64,000 nucleotides of DNA. Origin: Dyadobacter koreensis. GTDB lineage: Bacteria > Bacteroidota > Bacteroidia > Cytophagales > Spirosomataceae. Numbering within the stretch: the first letter of the stretch is position 1; each line of letters begins with the position of its first letter. Made by a program: the position numbers and the translations under genes. Location of the stretch: the NCBI RefSeq assembly GCF_900108855.1, contig NZ_FNXY01000004.1:434001-498000 (forward strand). Direction: 5' to 3'. Below, in pieces: positions 45,690-54,371 of this stretch. The notes beneath the pieces were generated by a model. The model was not told the origin of the DNA. It did no database searches and saw only the letters and a program-made list of their open reading frames with translations.

Positions 45690-45872
45690 AAAAGTAATTT
45701 TTAATTGTCCAGCTTTATTTTAAGGTAAATGAAAGAATAATTTTCTTTACAAGTACATCCAAACAGTTTTTATTTCTATATTTTTTCAACACAAAAGAAT
45801 GTTTTTCCCTTGTATGGTAATTTTACAGTCTGACTAGAATTCACTCTTTCCCAACTATTAATATCTATTACT

Positions 45873-46985
45873 ATGATCATCGGCGTTCCGAAAGAAATCA
45901 AAAACAATGAAAACCGTGTGGCAGTTACGCCCGCCGGAGTAACTGAGTTTCGCAAACATGGCCATACGGTTTACGTTCAAACGGAAGCTGGAAAAGGAAG
46001 TGGTTTTTCAGACGATCAGTACGCCGAAGCTGGTGCAGTGATTCTTCCAACAATCGAGGAAGTTTACGCTATCGCTGAAATGATCGTGAAGGTAAAAGAG
46101 CCAATTGCGAGCGAATATGCATTGATCAAAGAGGATCAGCTGCTGTTTACTTATTTTCACTTTGCCTCGTCAGAGCCGCTTACACACGCGATGATCGAAC
46201 GGAAAGCAGTGTGTCTTGCTTACGAAACGGTTGAAAGAACAGACAGAAGCCTTCCGTTACTTATTCCAATGAGTGAAGTAGCCGGACGCATGGCCGTTCA
46301 GGAAGGTGCAAAATATCTTGAAAAACCAATGGGAGGTTTTGGAATTTTGCTTGGCGGGGTTGCCGGGGTAAAACCTGCTAATGTATTGGTTTTAGGCGGT
46401 GGGATCGTAGGAACCCAGGCTGCGAAAATGGCCGCAGGTTTAGGTGCGAACGTTACGATTGTTGACATCAGCCTGGCGCGTCTTCGTTATCTTGAAGACA
46501 TTATGCCGGCGAATGTTGATACCGTTATGTCAAACGAATACAATATTCGTGATCTGGTCAAAAGTACAAACCTAATTATTGGTGGAGTTTTGATCCCGGG
46601 GGCCAAAGCACCTTCTTTGATTACACGCGATATGTTGAAACTGATGAAGCCCGGAACCGTAATGGTCGACGTGGCAATTGATCAGGGAGGCTGTTTCGAA
46701 ACTTCTCATGCTACTACACACGAAGATCCAATTTACGAAGTAGACGGTGTTGTTCACTATTGCGTGGCTAATATGCCAGGTGCAGTACCCTATACCTCGA
46801 CACTCGCTTTGACAAATGCAACCCTTCCTTATGCGTTGCAATTAGCGAACAAAGGATGGAAAGCGGCATGCGCAACGAATGAGGAATTACGTAAAGGACT
46901 TAATGTTGTCAACGGCAAGATCGTTTTCAAAGGCGTTTCCGAGGCATGGAGCCTACCTTATACAGAGGTTAGTGAAGTGCTCTGA
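45873..46985 (+). CDS. ald: Alanine dehydrogenase
   Basis: A 370-residue NAD-dependent enzyme interconverting alanine and pyruvate plus ammonia. The N-terminal MIIGVPKEIKNNENRVAVTP, the substrate-binding VKVKEP, the NAD fold LGGGIVGTQAAKMAAGLGA and the late VANMPGAVPYTST block are all family hallmarks. Divergent from an Lrp-type gene and closed by a strong terminator. Confidence 0.97.
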   Translation: MIIGVPKEIKNNENRVAVTPAGVTEFRKHGHTVYVQTEAGKGSGFSDDQYAEAGAVILPTIEEVYAIAEMIVKVKEPIASEYALIKEDQLLFTYFHFASSEPLTHAMIERKAVCLAYETVERTDRSLPLLIPMSEVAGRMAVQEGAKYLEKPMGGFGILLGGVAGVKPANVLVLGGGIVGTQAAKMAAGLGANVTIVDISLARLRYLEDIMPANVDTVMSNEYNIRDLVKSTNLIIGGVLIPGAKAPSLITRDMLKLMKPGTVMVDVAIDQGGCFETSHATTHEDPIYEVDGVVHYCVANMPGAVPYTSTLALTNATLPYALQLANKGWKAACATNEELRKGLNVVNGKIVFKGVSEAWSLPYTEVSEVL

Positions 46986-46999
46986 TTTATATATAGCGT

Positions 47000-47040
47000 A
47001 AAAACAAGGGCTGTATCTGATCGATACAGCCCTTGTTTTT
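47000..47040. terminator. Bidirectional terminator between ald and the barrel gene
   Basis: An 18-bp stem (47000-47017 with 47023-47040) with A5/T5 ends. It serves ald on the plus strand and the convergent small outer-membrane gene. Confidence 0.92.
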
Positions 47041-47585
47041 TATAATCCAAAGTTTTTGGATATCCCGAATCCGGCGCCGCTGCCGAAGTTCAATCCAAAA
47101 CTGCTGCTATTCTTTTCTCCTTTTACTTTTCCGGTTGCAAAGCCAAGGCTTCCAAAATTGAAGTTCAAAGCAAATCCGTTTTTAAGATTTACTCCGATTG
47201 CAGGAAAAAGAGTTGACTCAAAACCCGCCATTTTTACTCCTGAGGTTTTGCCAGACAAAAAACTTGTATTCAACTGGCCATAAACAGCAAAGATATCAGA
47301 CAACGGATAAGCGTAACGTACGAAAGGACCCGCTCCAAAAGAGGTTGTTTTAATCTCCGGAGACCCGGTTTTCCCCGACGTCGTTTGAAAATTCACCCCG
47401 CCTGTCCAGTGGTCGTCCCATTGATAACCTACCCCGGGAGAAAAAGAGAAACTGCTCGTTTTAATATCCGAAGCGGTTTTGCTTGAATTTATGCCCAGAT
47501 TTCCGTAAACCAGAATCGAATTGCGCTGAGCATAACCAGATAACCCGGCCATGGCAAGAATAAAGCTAAACAAGAATTTTTTCAT
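47040..47585 (-). CDS. Small outer-membrane beta-barrel protein
   Basis: 181 residues from the ATG at 47585, with a signal peptide (KKFLFSFILAMAGLSGYAQ). The mature part alternates strands such as GVGYQWDDHWTGGVNFQTTS and GPFVRYAYPLSDIFAVYGQL, like OmpA/OmpX-type eight-strand barrels (outer membrane protein beta-barrel domain). It ends with GISKNFGL. The frame is open 12 codons further upstream, but those residues lack signal-peptide character. The function is unknown. Confidence 0.78.
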   Translation of the reverse strand: MKKFLFSFILAMAGLSGYAQRNSILVYGNLGINSSKTASDIKTSSFSFSPGVGYQWDDHWTGGVNFQTTSGKTGSPEIKTTSFGAGPFVRYAYPLSDIFAVYGQLNTSFLSGKTSGVKMAGFESTLFPAIGVNLKNGFALNFNFGSLGFATGKVKGEKNSSSFGLNFGSGAGFGISKNFGL

Positions 47586-47788
47586 TGTAGTGTGTTTTGT
47601 ATAAAAGATAAACCTTTTCACCTCGTTCGGTGGTTCGCTCCTTTATACGGTCTTAATACAAAAAAGTAACTACCTGAAAAAAATTTAAAAAAGTTATTTC
47701 CTGATAGGAGAATGCAACATTTTTAGACGAACAGAGAAGCCCGGAATTTCTATATTCTAAAAATATTACAATTATTATTTGCCAGTCA
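47586..47788. other. Intergenic region upstream of the DEAD-box promoter
   Basis: About 200 bases of AT-rich DNA between two divergent genes. It should hold the promoter of the small barrel gene (minus strand), but I see no exact TAnnTTTG match for it. Confidence 0.5.
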
Positions 47789-47819
47789 TTTGCTTGTTAA
47801 AAAATTATTTGTACTTTTG
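47789..47819 (+). promoter_or_regulatory. Consensus promoter of the DEAD-box gene
   Basis: TTTG (47789-47792), 19 bases, then TACTTTTG (47812-47819): an exact Bacteroidota -33/-7 pair. Transcription should start near 47826, leaving about 360 bases of untranslated leader before the ATG at 48190. Confidence 0.8.
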
Positions 47820-47825
47820 TAAAAA

Positions 47826-48189
47826 ATTAGAACGAACATCCGTTCGCTTCTCTGCTTCATACACGGTCCGGCGATTATTTTTAGCGCCACTAACCTTTAA
47901 AACGCCTGGTTAGTTTTCACCCGTTTCGTCATGCAGAGCCCCACGGATGTCTTGTGGTGGGCTTAGCGCAATCCCTTAGATTTAAAATTACTGACAGTCA
48001 TCAGCGTTGTTGTACCAAACCGGTTTTATACGGTTTACCTTAACAATCAGACATGATTTCAAATTGTGCAGGTTTTCAATATTGTGTTTGATATTCGTCA
48101 TGAAGGATATCGGATCTGATATTGCTGGCAACCTACTGACTTCTAATTCTTAAAAATAATTTTTAAAGAATTTAACAATAACAAGATAG
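47826..48189 (+). promoter_or_regulatory. Long structured 5' leader of the DEAD-box helicase gene
   Basis: This stretch holds at least five hairpins: CGAAC/GTTCG (47833-47846), ACTAACC/GGTTAGT followed by TTTT (47889-47914), AGCCC/GGGCT with CAC/GTG inside (47937-47963), AAACCG/CGGTTT (48017-48036) and ATATC/GATAT (48107-48122). Three short ORFs start at 47931 (11 codons), 48053 (12 codons) and 48100 (17 codons). No tRNA or known riboswitch is recognised. Leaders of cold-shock helicase genes are often long and self-regulating, so a similar role is plausible. Confidence 0.55.
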
Positions 48190-49995
48190 ATGACTACTGA
48201 AACAATTGAGACAATTGAAGATTTTGAGACCTTCGCTGATTTAGGACTCTCAGAAAACATCCTTAAAGCCTTAACTGAAATGGGGTTCACCAAACCCTCT
48301 CCAATACAAGCGCAAGGTATCCCTGCTGTTATGCAAGGATCTGACGTTATTGGTCAGGCTCAAACGGGAACCGGAAAAACTGCTGCATTTGGAATACCTG
48401 TACTTGAACGTATTGATACATCTAGCAATGCTGTTCAGGCACTTATACTTTGCCCTACAAGAGAATTAGCTGTACAAGTTTCTGAAGAAATAGGAAGACT
48501 TGCTAAATTTCAGCGTGGAATTAAAATTGAAGCTATATATGGTGGTGATTCTATTGATCGCCAGATACGTTCGTTGAAAAAAGGTGTTCATATTGTTGTA
48601 GGAACTCCTGGCCGTGTGATGGATCATATGCAACGTCGCACATTGAAGTTTGATGAAGTACGTATGATGGTACTTGATGAAGCCGATGAAATGTTGGATA
48701 TGGGTTTCCGTGAAGATATTGAAAGCATTTTGGCCGACATGCCGGAAGATCGTCAAACGATTCTTTTCTCTGCGACAATGTCTAAGCCGATCATGTCGAT
48801 CACAAAACGCTTCCTTAACGATCCTGTATTGATTAAAGTAGTTCGCAATGAACTCACTAACGTTAATATCGAGCAAGTTTGTTTCGAAGTAAAACCACAG
48901 GCGAAAGTGGAAGTAATGACTCGTTTGATCGATATGTATCATTTGAAATCATTGCTCGTTTTTTGTAACACAAAACGTAAAGTTGATGAGATTGTTGAAG
49001 ATCTTCAGCTTCGCGGATATGCCTCAGAAGGTATTCACGGTGATTTGCGCCAGCAACAACGTAGCAATGTAATGAGCAAATTCAAGGCGGGTGTAACTAC
49101 GATCCTTGTTGCAACTGACGTAGCTGCACGTGGTATCGACGTAAGCGGTCTCGACGGTGTTATCAATTATGACATTCCATTAGACGAAGAATATTACGTA
49201 CACCGCATTGGCCGTACAGGTCGTGCCGGTATGTCCGGAAAAGCTTTCTCACTGGTTGCACGTGATGAAAAATTCCGTTTAAAATCAATAGAGAATTATA
49301 CAAAAGTAAAAATCGAAAAAGGCGTTATTCCTTCTTACGAAGATATCGTTGGTGTGCGTAAGGCTCGTTTTGTAGAAAGTATTTCAGCTGCAATTCAGGA
49401 GGGCGACACAGATCTTTACCAGGACGTACTAGAAATGCTGCGTCACAGCGGTTTCACAACAGAGCAAATCGTTGCAGCTCTTGCCAAACAAATTATGGGT
49501 GTTCAGAAAAATGAATATTCTGACGGAAACCTTGCTTGGGAAGAAAGACGCGGAGAGCGTCGTGAAGGCGGAAATGACCGTTTTGAACGTCGTTCATCAG
49601 GTTCAACAGGCGGACGTTTTGAAAGAGGAAGCCGTGATGGCGGAAGAGACGGAGATCGTCGCGGAGGAAGCGACCGTTTCGCAAGCAGAGAACGCAGCGG
49701 AGAATCGCGTGCACCTCGTGAGCGTGATGGCGAAGCTAAACGTACGGCTGCACCAGAAGCAGGTATGACTCGTTTGTTCCTAAGTCTTGGACGTAAGGAT
49801 CATATCATGCCTCGTGATATCGTTGGAGCGATTGCTGGTGAAGCAAACATTCCTGGTAAAACAATCGGTGCGATTGATATCTATGATAAATTCACTTTTG
49901 TTGATGTACCAGAACGTGATGCTCGAACAGTATTGCGCGCTATGGACGGAAATACAATTAAAGGTAAAGCAGTACAGATTGATATTGCGAAATAA
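48190..49995 (+). CDS. deaD: DEAD-box RNA helicase with C-terminal DbpA-type RNA-binding domain
   Basis: A 601-residue helicase. Motifs run in order: Q motif GFTKPSPIQ (32-40), AQTGTGKT (57-64), PTRELA, GTPGR, VLDEADEML (DEAD at 163-166), SAT, ATDVAARGID and HRIGRTGR. Residues about 430-525 are a disordered Arg/Gly/Ser/Asp-rich linker, and residues about 527-601 (MTRLFLSLGRKDHIMPRDIV) form the DbpA-type RNA-binding domain. It acts in ribosome assembly and RNA turnover, often at low temperature. It has a long leader and a terminator. Confidence 0.95.
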   Translation: MTTETIETIEDFETFADLGLSENILKALTEMGFTKPSPIQAQGIPAVMQGSDVIGQAQTGTGKTAAFGIPVLERIDTSSNAVQALILCPTRELAVQVSEEIGRLAKFQRGIKIEAIYGGDSIDRQIRSLKKGVHIVVGTPGRVMDHMQRRTLKFDEVRMMVLDEADEMLDMGFREDIESILADMPEDRQTILFSATMSKPIMSITKRFLNDPVLIKVVRNELTNVNIEQVCFEVKPQAKVEVMTRLIDMYHLKSLLVFCNTKRKVDEIVEDLQLRGYASEGIHGDLRQQQRSNVMSKFKAGVTTILVATDVAARGIDVSGLDGVINYDIPLDEEYYVHRIGRTGRAGMSGKAFSLVARDEKFRLKSIENYTKVKIEKGVIPSYEDIVGVRKARFVESISAAIQEGDTDLYQDVLEMLRHSGFTTEQIVAALAKQIMGVQKNEYSDGNLAWEERRGERREGGNDRFERRSSGSTGGRFERGSRDGGRDGDRRGGSDRFASRERSGESRAPRERDGEAKRTAAPEAGMTRLFLSLGRKDHIMPRDIVGAIAGEANIPGKTIGAIDIYDKFTFVDVPERDARTVLRAMDGNTIKGKAVQIDIAK

Positions 49996-50033
49996 TCAGT
50001 TCGTTATTTCTGACACCAAATATAAGATTGAAG

Positions 50034-50063
50034 AAGGGAGCTTGTAAAATAGCTCCCTTTTTC
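50034..50063 (+). terminator. Terminator of the DEAD-box gene
   Basis: AAGGGAGCT pairs with AGCTCCCTT (50034-50042 with 50051-50059), followed by TTTC, 38 bases past the stop. Confidence 0.85.
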
Positions 50064-50076
50064 GTTATTTTTCGGG

Positions 50077-50607
50077 ATGGAAAACGAACAAAAAACAGAG
50101 GTGTGGCTGCGCGGCCCGCTACCGAACATACCTACCCTGTTACAGCCTGTTGCTCACGCGCTTTTGCAGGTTCAGGAAGAAATAAACAGGCTTGATAAAA
50201 ATTTCCCAACAGAACTGCTTTGGAAAAAACCGGCTGATCTGGCCTCGGTTGGCTTTCATATGCAGCACCTCGCCGGAGTGCTAGACCGCCTGCTTACCTA
50301 TGCACGTGCCGAGTCCCTAACAGAAATACAGCTGAATTATCTTAAACAAGAGGGAACGGAACCATTTCCCGGCTGCAAATTTTCTGACTTGCTGGAAAAT
50401 CTCAATAAACAATTCTCAATCGCAATCCAACAGCTGGAAAACACAGATCCCTCCACTCTTCCGGAAATTCGTTGTGTCGGAAGAGCGCAAATTCCTTCAA
50501 CACATCTTGGTCTTCTGGTGCACGCAGCTGAGCATACTACACGACATTTTGGTCAGCTTTTCGTGACCTTCAAATTGCTGATAGCAGGTTTTGATAAAAT
50601 AAGTTGA
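50077..50607 (+). CDS. DinB-like four-helix protein
   Basis: A 176-residue protein of the DinB/YfiT superfamily. The metal-binding histidine positions are suggested by VGFHMQHLAGVLDRLL (about 57-72) and VHAAEHTTRHFGQLFV near the C-terminus. Family members are metal-dependent transferases (mycothiol or bacillithiol users) or of unknown function; the substrate here is unknown. Confidence 0.8.
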   Translation: MENEQKTEVWLRGPLPNIPTLLQPVAHALLQVQEEINRLDKNFPTELLWKKPADLASVGFHMQHLAGVLDRLLTYARAESLTEIQLNYLKQEGTEPFPGCKFSDLLENLNKQFSIAIQQLENTDPSTLPEIRCVGRAQIPSTHLGLLVHAAEHTTRHFGQLFVTFKLLIAGFDKIS

Positions 50608-50695
50608 AAACGTTCAGACTTCCGGGTAACCTGAATTTTGAGTAGTTCGAAATCCCGTTCATCTTTCTTTTATGTTTCAACTTTAAAACAATCCT

Positions 50696-51541
50696 ATGCA
50701 GTTTTCTAAATCTACTATCCTTTGCGCGTTCTTTGCTTTGTGCAGCGTTGTCACATGGGCGCAGAAAAATCCTGAAGATAAAATTGGCTGGAAACTTGGC
50801 GCTCAATCGTATACGTTTCGTTTATTTACTTTTGACGAAGCACTTCGAAAAATTGACAGTTGCGGACTCAAATATGTAGAAGCATTTCCAGGACAGAAAC
50901 TTGGCGGGGGTCTTGGAGGAAGTATGGATTTTAAAATGGATGCTGCAAAACGACAGGAAGTGAAGGCGCTTCTTAAAAAACACGGAATAACCATGACTGC
51001 CTTTGGCGTTGTAAACGCGAAGGACGAAGCAGAATGGAAAACATTGTTTGAGTTTGCGAAAGATATGGGAATAGCAAATATCAATTCGGAACCTAAGCCT
51101 GAGCAATTTGCATATATCGCCCCACTTGCCGATAAGTATAAAATTAATGTGGCACTTCACAATCATCCAAAACCTTCCCATTACTGGCATCCTGACTCTG
51201 TATTGAAATACGCAGCCAAAAGCAAATTCATCGGATCATGTTCTGACATTGGACACTGGGTTCGCTCTGGATTAGATCCTGTTGAATGTTTGAAAAAATT
51301 GAATGGTCACGTGCTGGGATCTCACTTCAAAGATGTTGTCAAGGATACACCAGACGGAAAATATCATGACGTCGTTTGGGGAAAAGGTAACAGCAAAGTT
51401 GATGATGTCATTGTAGAATTAAAACGCCAGAAATTTAAAGGCCCCATATCCGCTGAGTATGAGTATCATTGGGAGAATAGCAGTGGTGAAGTTGCAGAAA
51501 GCGTTAAATATTTCCGGAGCTCTTTTGCAAAATCAAAATAA
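50696..51541 (+). CDS. Secreted sugar-phosphate isomerase/epimerase-like protein
   Basis: A 281-residue xylose-isomerase-like TIM barrel with a Sec signal peptide (TILCAFFALCSVVTWAQ). The mature part has GWKLGAQSYTFRLFTFDEAL, the metal-site NVALHNHPKPSHYW, GSCSDIGHWVRSG, HFKDV and ISAEYEYHW. It probably acts on sugars or inositols in the periplasm. The next gene encodes a paralogue with a Tat lipoprotein signal; the gap is 68 bases, so they are probably cotranscribed. Confidence 0.87.
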   Translation: MQFSKSTILCAFFALCSVVTWAQKNPEDKIGWKLGAQSYTFRLFTFDEALRKIDSCGLKYVEAFPGQKLGGGLGGSMDFKMDAAKRQEVKALLKKHGITMTAFGVVNAKDEAEWKTLFEFAKDMGIANINSEPKPEQFAYIAPLADKYKINVALHNHPKPSHYWHPDSVLKYAAKSKFIGSCSDIGHWVRSGLDPVECLKKLNGHVLGSHFKDVVKDTPDGKYHDVVWGKGNSKVDDVIVELKRQKFKGPISAEYEYHWENSSGEVAESVKYFRSSFAKSK

Positions 51542-51609
51542 AACTGCCGAATATTCAGTTTAAATTCTAAGAAATTAATTTTCCTTTTATATTAAACAGT
51601 ACCTTTTTT

Positions 51610-52518
51610 ATGACTTATAACCGTAGGTTATTTCTAAAATCAGCTGGTGTAGCAGCAGCCGGCTCGCTGATTTTCTCCATTTCGTCATGTGGCGGATCTA
51701 ACGAAAAATCTTCAGAAGGTGCCGATTCCACCGGCCTGGCAGCAACGGGTGCAGGCACTCCCTCAATTCCCGACTTTGGATTACAATTATATAGCGTTCG
51801 CGACATCATTGGTAAGGATCCAAAGGGTGTTTTAAAACAAATTGCGGATCTGGGTTATAAAAAAGTAGAAAGTTATGCAGGCGACAAGGGATTTTTGTGG
51901 GGTTTGACACCCAAAGAATTCAAGGCTTACATGGACGAACTTGGCATGACTATCGTAAGCACACATGCTGACACAACAAAAGGACTTGAGAAAGCCGCTG
52001 CCGAAGCTGCGGAAGCAGGTATCACCTATTTGCTGCAACCCTATATCGGTCCTCAGAAGACGCTCGACGAATGGAAAAAACGCGCCGAAGAATTTAACAA
52101 ACGCGGCGAAATTTGCCAAAAAGCAGGTGTAAAATTCGGATATCACAATCACGATTATTCGTTTAAAGATCAGGACGGAAAACTTCCGCAAGAAATTCTA
52201 CTTGACAATACCGATAAATCTCTTGTTCATTTCGAACTGGATTTGATGTGGATCGTAGCCGCCGGCCAAGATCCTGTGGCTCATTTGAAAAAATACGCAG
52301 GCCGTTATGACCTTTGCCACATTAAAGACCTTGTAAGCAAACCAGAACCGCATTCAGTAGATTTGGGAACAGGTGAAATTGACTTTACAAGTCTGTTGAA
52401 AGTTGGAGCTGACACCGGTATCACTCAGTTTATTGTTGAACAGGAAGAATATCCGGGAGATGTTCTTACAAGTATCGGAAACGACGCGGCTTATATGAAA
52501 AAGCTTGTTTTTAAATAA
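51610..52518 (+). CDS. Tat-exported lipoprotein, sugar-phosphate isomerase/epimerase-like
   Basis: A 302-residue protein with both a twin-arginine motif (NRRLFLKSAG) and a lipobox (SISSCGG, Cys near 27), followed by an acidic/Ser-rich tether. The barrel has PDFGLQLYSVRDIIGKDPKG, GVKFGYHNHDYSF, HFELDLMWIVAAGQDP, LCHIKDL and FIVEQEEYPG, the AP-endonuclease-2/xylose-isomerase-like metal site. Folding before export fits a metal enzyme. Paralogue of the upstream gene. Substrate unknown. Confidence 0.87.
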   Translation: MTYNRRLFLKSAGVAAAGSLIFSISSCGGSNEKSSEGADSTGLAATGAGTPSIPDFGLQLYSVRDIIGKDPKGVLKQIADLGYKKVESYAGDKGFLWGLTPKEFKAYMDELGMTIVSTHADTTKGLEKAAAEAAEAGITYLLQPYIGPQKTLDEWKKRAEEFNKRGEICQKAGVKFGYHNHDYSFKDQDGKLPQEILLDNTDKSLVHFELDLMWIVAAGQDPVAHLKKYAGRYDLCHIKDLVSKPEPHSVDLGTGEIDFTSLLKVGADTGITQFIVEQEEYPGDVLTSIGNDAAYMKKLVFK

Positions 52519-52520
52519 AT

Positions 52521-53582
52521 TTAATTGTCACTTTCTGACCTGATATGCAAAAGCCGCTGCAGCCAACTTCGTTGTTCAGCGGCTTCTGCTTTTTTCTCTT
52601 TCTCATCTGGTATATAATCATTCAATGTGCTCAGATCAGGCTGTCCCGCGTTGATCCAGCAGGTATACCACAGATCACTGACCATGGAAATGGAAGCTTT
52701 CATCTGACGCTCCACCTGCCCTTTTAATAAACTGTGGTATTGCAATGAAAAATCCTGCGAATAGGTTCTGGACAGAACATTGTTACGCAGTTCATAACTA
52801 TATTTTTTGTCAGGCTCAAAAGCTTCACTGAGTTGCTTCTCAAATAGAAATACCGAATCACTAGCCAAATGAGCCCTGTCAACGGAGCTCCATATGGATT
52901 CCGTCAGATTCTCTATATAAACAGCCTTTCCAATCCACAGATCATATTCGGCGGCGTAAAGCTCCGGTAACCTGGACTCCCAAAATGCATGAATTCCTTC
53001 CTGATGCGTAAGCTGCCCATTATAATTTCTGGTCGTATGCAAGGGCACATTTGAATCAGCGACATAGTGACCCAGGTCGGCTGAAATCCTCAAAATCCTT
53101 TTGCTGTCTTTATCTTTAAATGCATCGGTCAGTTGGTATGCCGCCGTCTGGATATACCACGGAACGATACCGTGTTTTCTTAAACTGTCTTCTCCAAGCT
53201 TCTTTACAGCAGCCTGCCAGACTTTTGGCAATATCTTCAGTGCACTGTCACCGTACACGTCCAGGTCAATGAAATGACGCTCGGCTTCTCCGACAACTGC
53301 ATACCTACGGCGGTCAGGATTTACAGCGTTTTCTGTAATATAGTCGATATGTTTTTTGTAAAAATACTGCATTTCTGGGGGAAGACTAAACACAGCTAAT
53401 CTGTTGATGCGGCGGTGCGCCCAAAAGCCCCATGTACTTCCAAAACTCGTTTCAACGGTAAGAAGTAGAAGAGATACACTCAAAATGAGTACTTTCTTGA
53501 AAAAATATTTAAAAAATTTTCTTAAATGTTTGTCATTCAGGAGGCTGCTGTCCATATAAAGTTTGGTGTGAAGATCTGACAC
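52521..53582 (-). CDS. Zinc-dependent phospholipase C family protein
   Basis: A 353-residue exported protein: the hydrophobic segment KKVLILSVSLLLLTVETSFG is followed by STWGFWAHRRINRLAVFSLP. Later ligands are in ERHFIDLDVYGD, DLGHYVADSNVPLHTTRNYN and THQEGIHAFWESRLPELYAA, the pattern of the zinc-dependent PLC/S1-P1 nuclease fold. It could hydrolyse a phosphodiester; the substrate is unknown. An in-frame ATG at 53555 gives a shorter signal region. It is convergent with the isomerase gene, 2 bases apart. Confidence 0.8.
   Translation of the reverse strand: MSDLHTKLYMDSSLLNDKHLRKFFKYFFKKVLILSVSLLLLTVETSFGSTWGFWAHRRINRLAVFSLPPEMQYFYKKHIDYITENAVNPDRRRYAVVGEAERHFIDLDVYGDSALKILPKVWQAAVKKLGEDSLRKHGIVPWYIQTAAYQLTDAFKDKDSKRILRISADLGHYVADSNVPLHTTRNYNGQLTHQEGIHAFWESRLPELYAAEYDLWIGKAVYIENLTESIWSSVDRAHLASDSVFLFEKQLSEAFEPDKKYSYELRNNVLSRTYSQDFSLQYHSLLKGQVERQMKASISMVSDLWYTCWINAGQPDLSTLNDYIPDEKEKKAEAAEQRSWLQRLLHIRSESDN
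52551..52585 (+). terminator. Possible terminator of the isomerase pair, inside the convergent gene
   Basis: AAGCCGCTG (52551-52559) pairs with CAGCGGCTT (52577-52585) and is followed by CTGCTTTTTTC. It lies within the 3' coding part of the phospholipase-like gene. Confidence 0.5.
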
Positions 53583-53893
53583 TTTATCACCACCTTATAC
53601 CGATTTTTTAGAAAAAAGTAACATTTTAATTAAAAATGTAACCTGTTTTATTAAAAATAACAATTTTTAAATCCGACGCACATAAATACGAACATCACGA
53701 TAAAGAAATACCAAAATTTAACAGAAAAGTAAAGGAAAATAAAATACTGGCAAACACAATTTTACCAATTATTATTTCAAAAAACACCTGAAAAACAAAA
53801 TACATTATATTATTTATTAAAATAGTGCAATGTTAAATATTTGTTTTATTTTTGCTTAACAATAGAATCAAAGGTTAAGCCGACATAGAAATA
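53583..53893. other. AT-rich intergenic region with divergent promoters
   Basis: This 311-base stretch has no credible gene. It contains an inverted repeat ACATTTT-N5-AAAATGT (53621-53639) and the -7 box of the Dabb gene at 53847. On the minus strand TACTTTTT near 53610 may be the phospholipase-gene -7 box with one mismatch. Confidence 0.6.
53847..53854 (+). promoter_or_regulatory. -7 box of the Dabb gene
   Basis: TATTTTTG matches TAnnTTTG, 39 bases before the ATG at 53894. No clear -33 TTG. Confidence 0.55.
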
Positions 53894-54298
53894 ATGAGAA
53901 CTAAAAATAAAACTCTAGGATATTTACTGCCAGTATTTTTACTGAGCATTTTCATGCTGATCATTTACGGAGCCTATGTTCCGCATAAACCGGCAGAAAC
54001 CCAGCGTGTTGTTTGTATCAAATTTAAGCCTGGCACTACGCCTGAGGAAATAGAAAAACACATGCGTGATTTCGCTACGCTTAAAAACAACGTGAATGAC
54101 GTGGTAGCCTATTCTGCCGGACGCGTACAAAATAATGATGGAACAGCTAACGAATACGATGTTGTTCATTATCTGACGTTCCGTACTAATGAAGCTGCCA
54201 AACAATATGCATCAAATGCAGATCGCAATGCTTTTGTTAAAAGCAATGAGTCTCATTGGGATAAGGTACTGGAAATGAATTCCAGTATTGAGAAGTAA
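53894..54298 (+). CDS. Membrane-anchored Dabb-domain protein
   Basis: A 134-residue protein with an N-terminal hydrophobic helix (GYLLPVFLLSIFMLIIYGAY) and then a Dabb (dimeric alpha-beta barrel) domain: RVVCIKFKPGTTPEEIEKHM, YDVVHYLTFRTNEAAKQY and HPxW-like ESHWDKVLEM. Dabb proteins are small, often stress-linked enzymes or binders. Export or anchoring is unusual for the fold. Monocistronic. Confidence 0.82.
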   Translation: MRTKNKTLGYLLPVFLLSIFMLIIYGAYVPHKPAETQRVVCIKFKPGTTPEEIEKHMRDFATLKNNVNDVVAYSAGRVQNNDGTANEYDVVHYLTFRTNEAAKQYASNADRNAFVKSNESHWDKVLEMNSSIEK

Positions 54299-54329
54299 TT
54301 ATTAAATAGTAATAGGAGTGAAAATTATT

Positions 54330-54361
54330 AAAAAGAGTCGGGAATTCCCGACTCTTTTTTT
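54330..54361. terminator. Bidirectional terminator between the Dabb gene and ung
   Basis: A perfect palindrome (54330-54344 with 54345-54359) with A5 before and T7 after, between convergent genes. Confidence 0.92.
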
Positions 54362-54371
54362 GTCTGTACGA

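Noticed and set aside
52551-53582. Phospholipase-like gene as a secreted toxin
   Set aside because: The zinc-dependent family includes housekeeping members; nothing in the context points to a toxin.
53621-53639. ACATTTT-N5-AAAATGT inverted repeat
   Set aside because: It lies in very AT-rich DNA where such repeats are expected by chance; noted only as part of the intergenic region.
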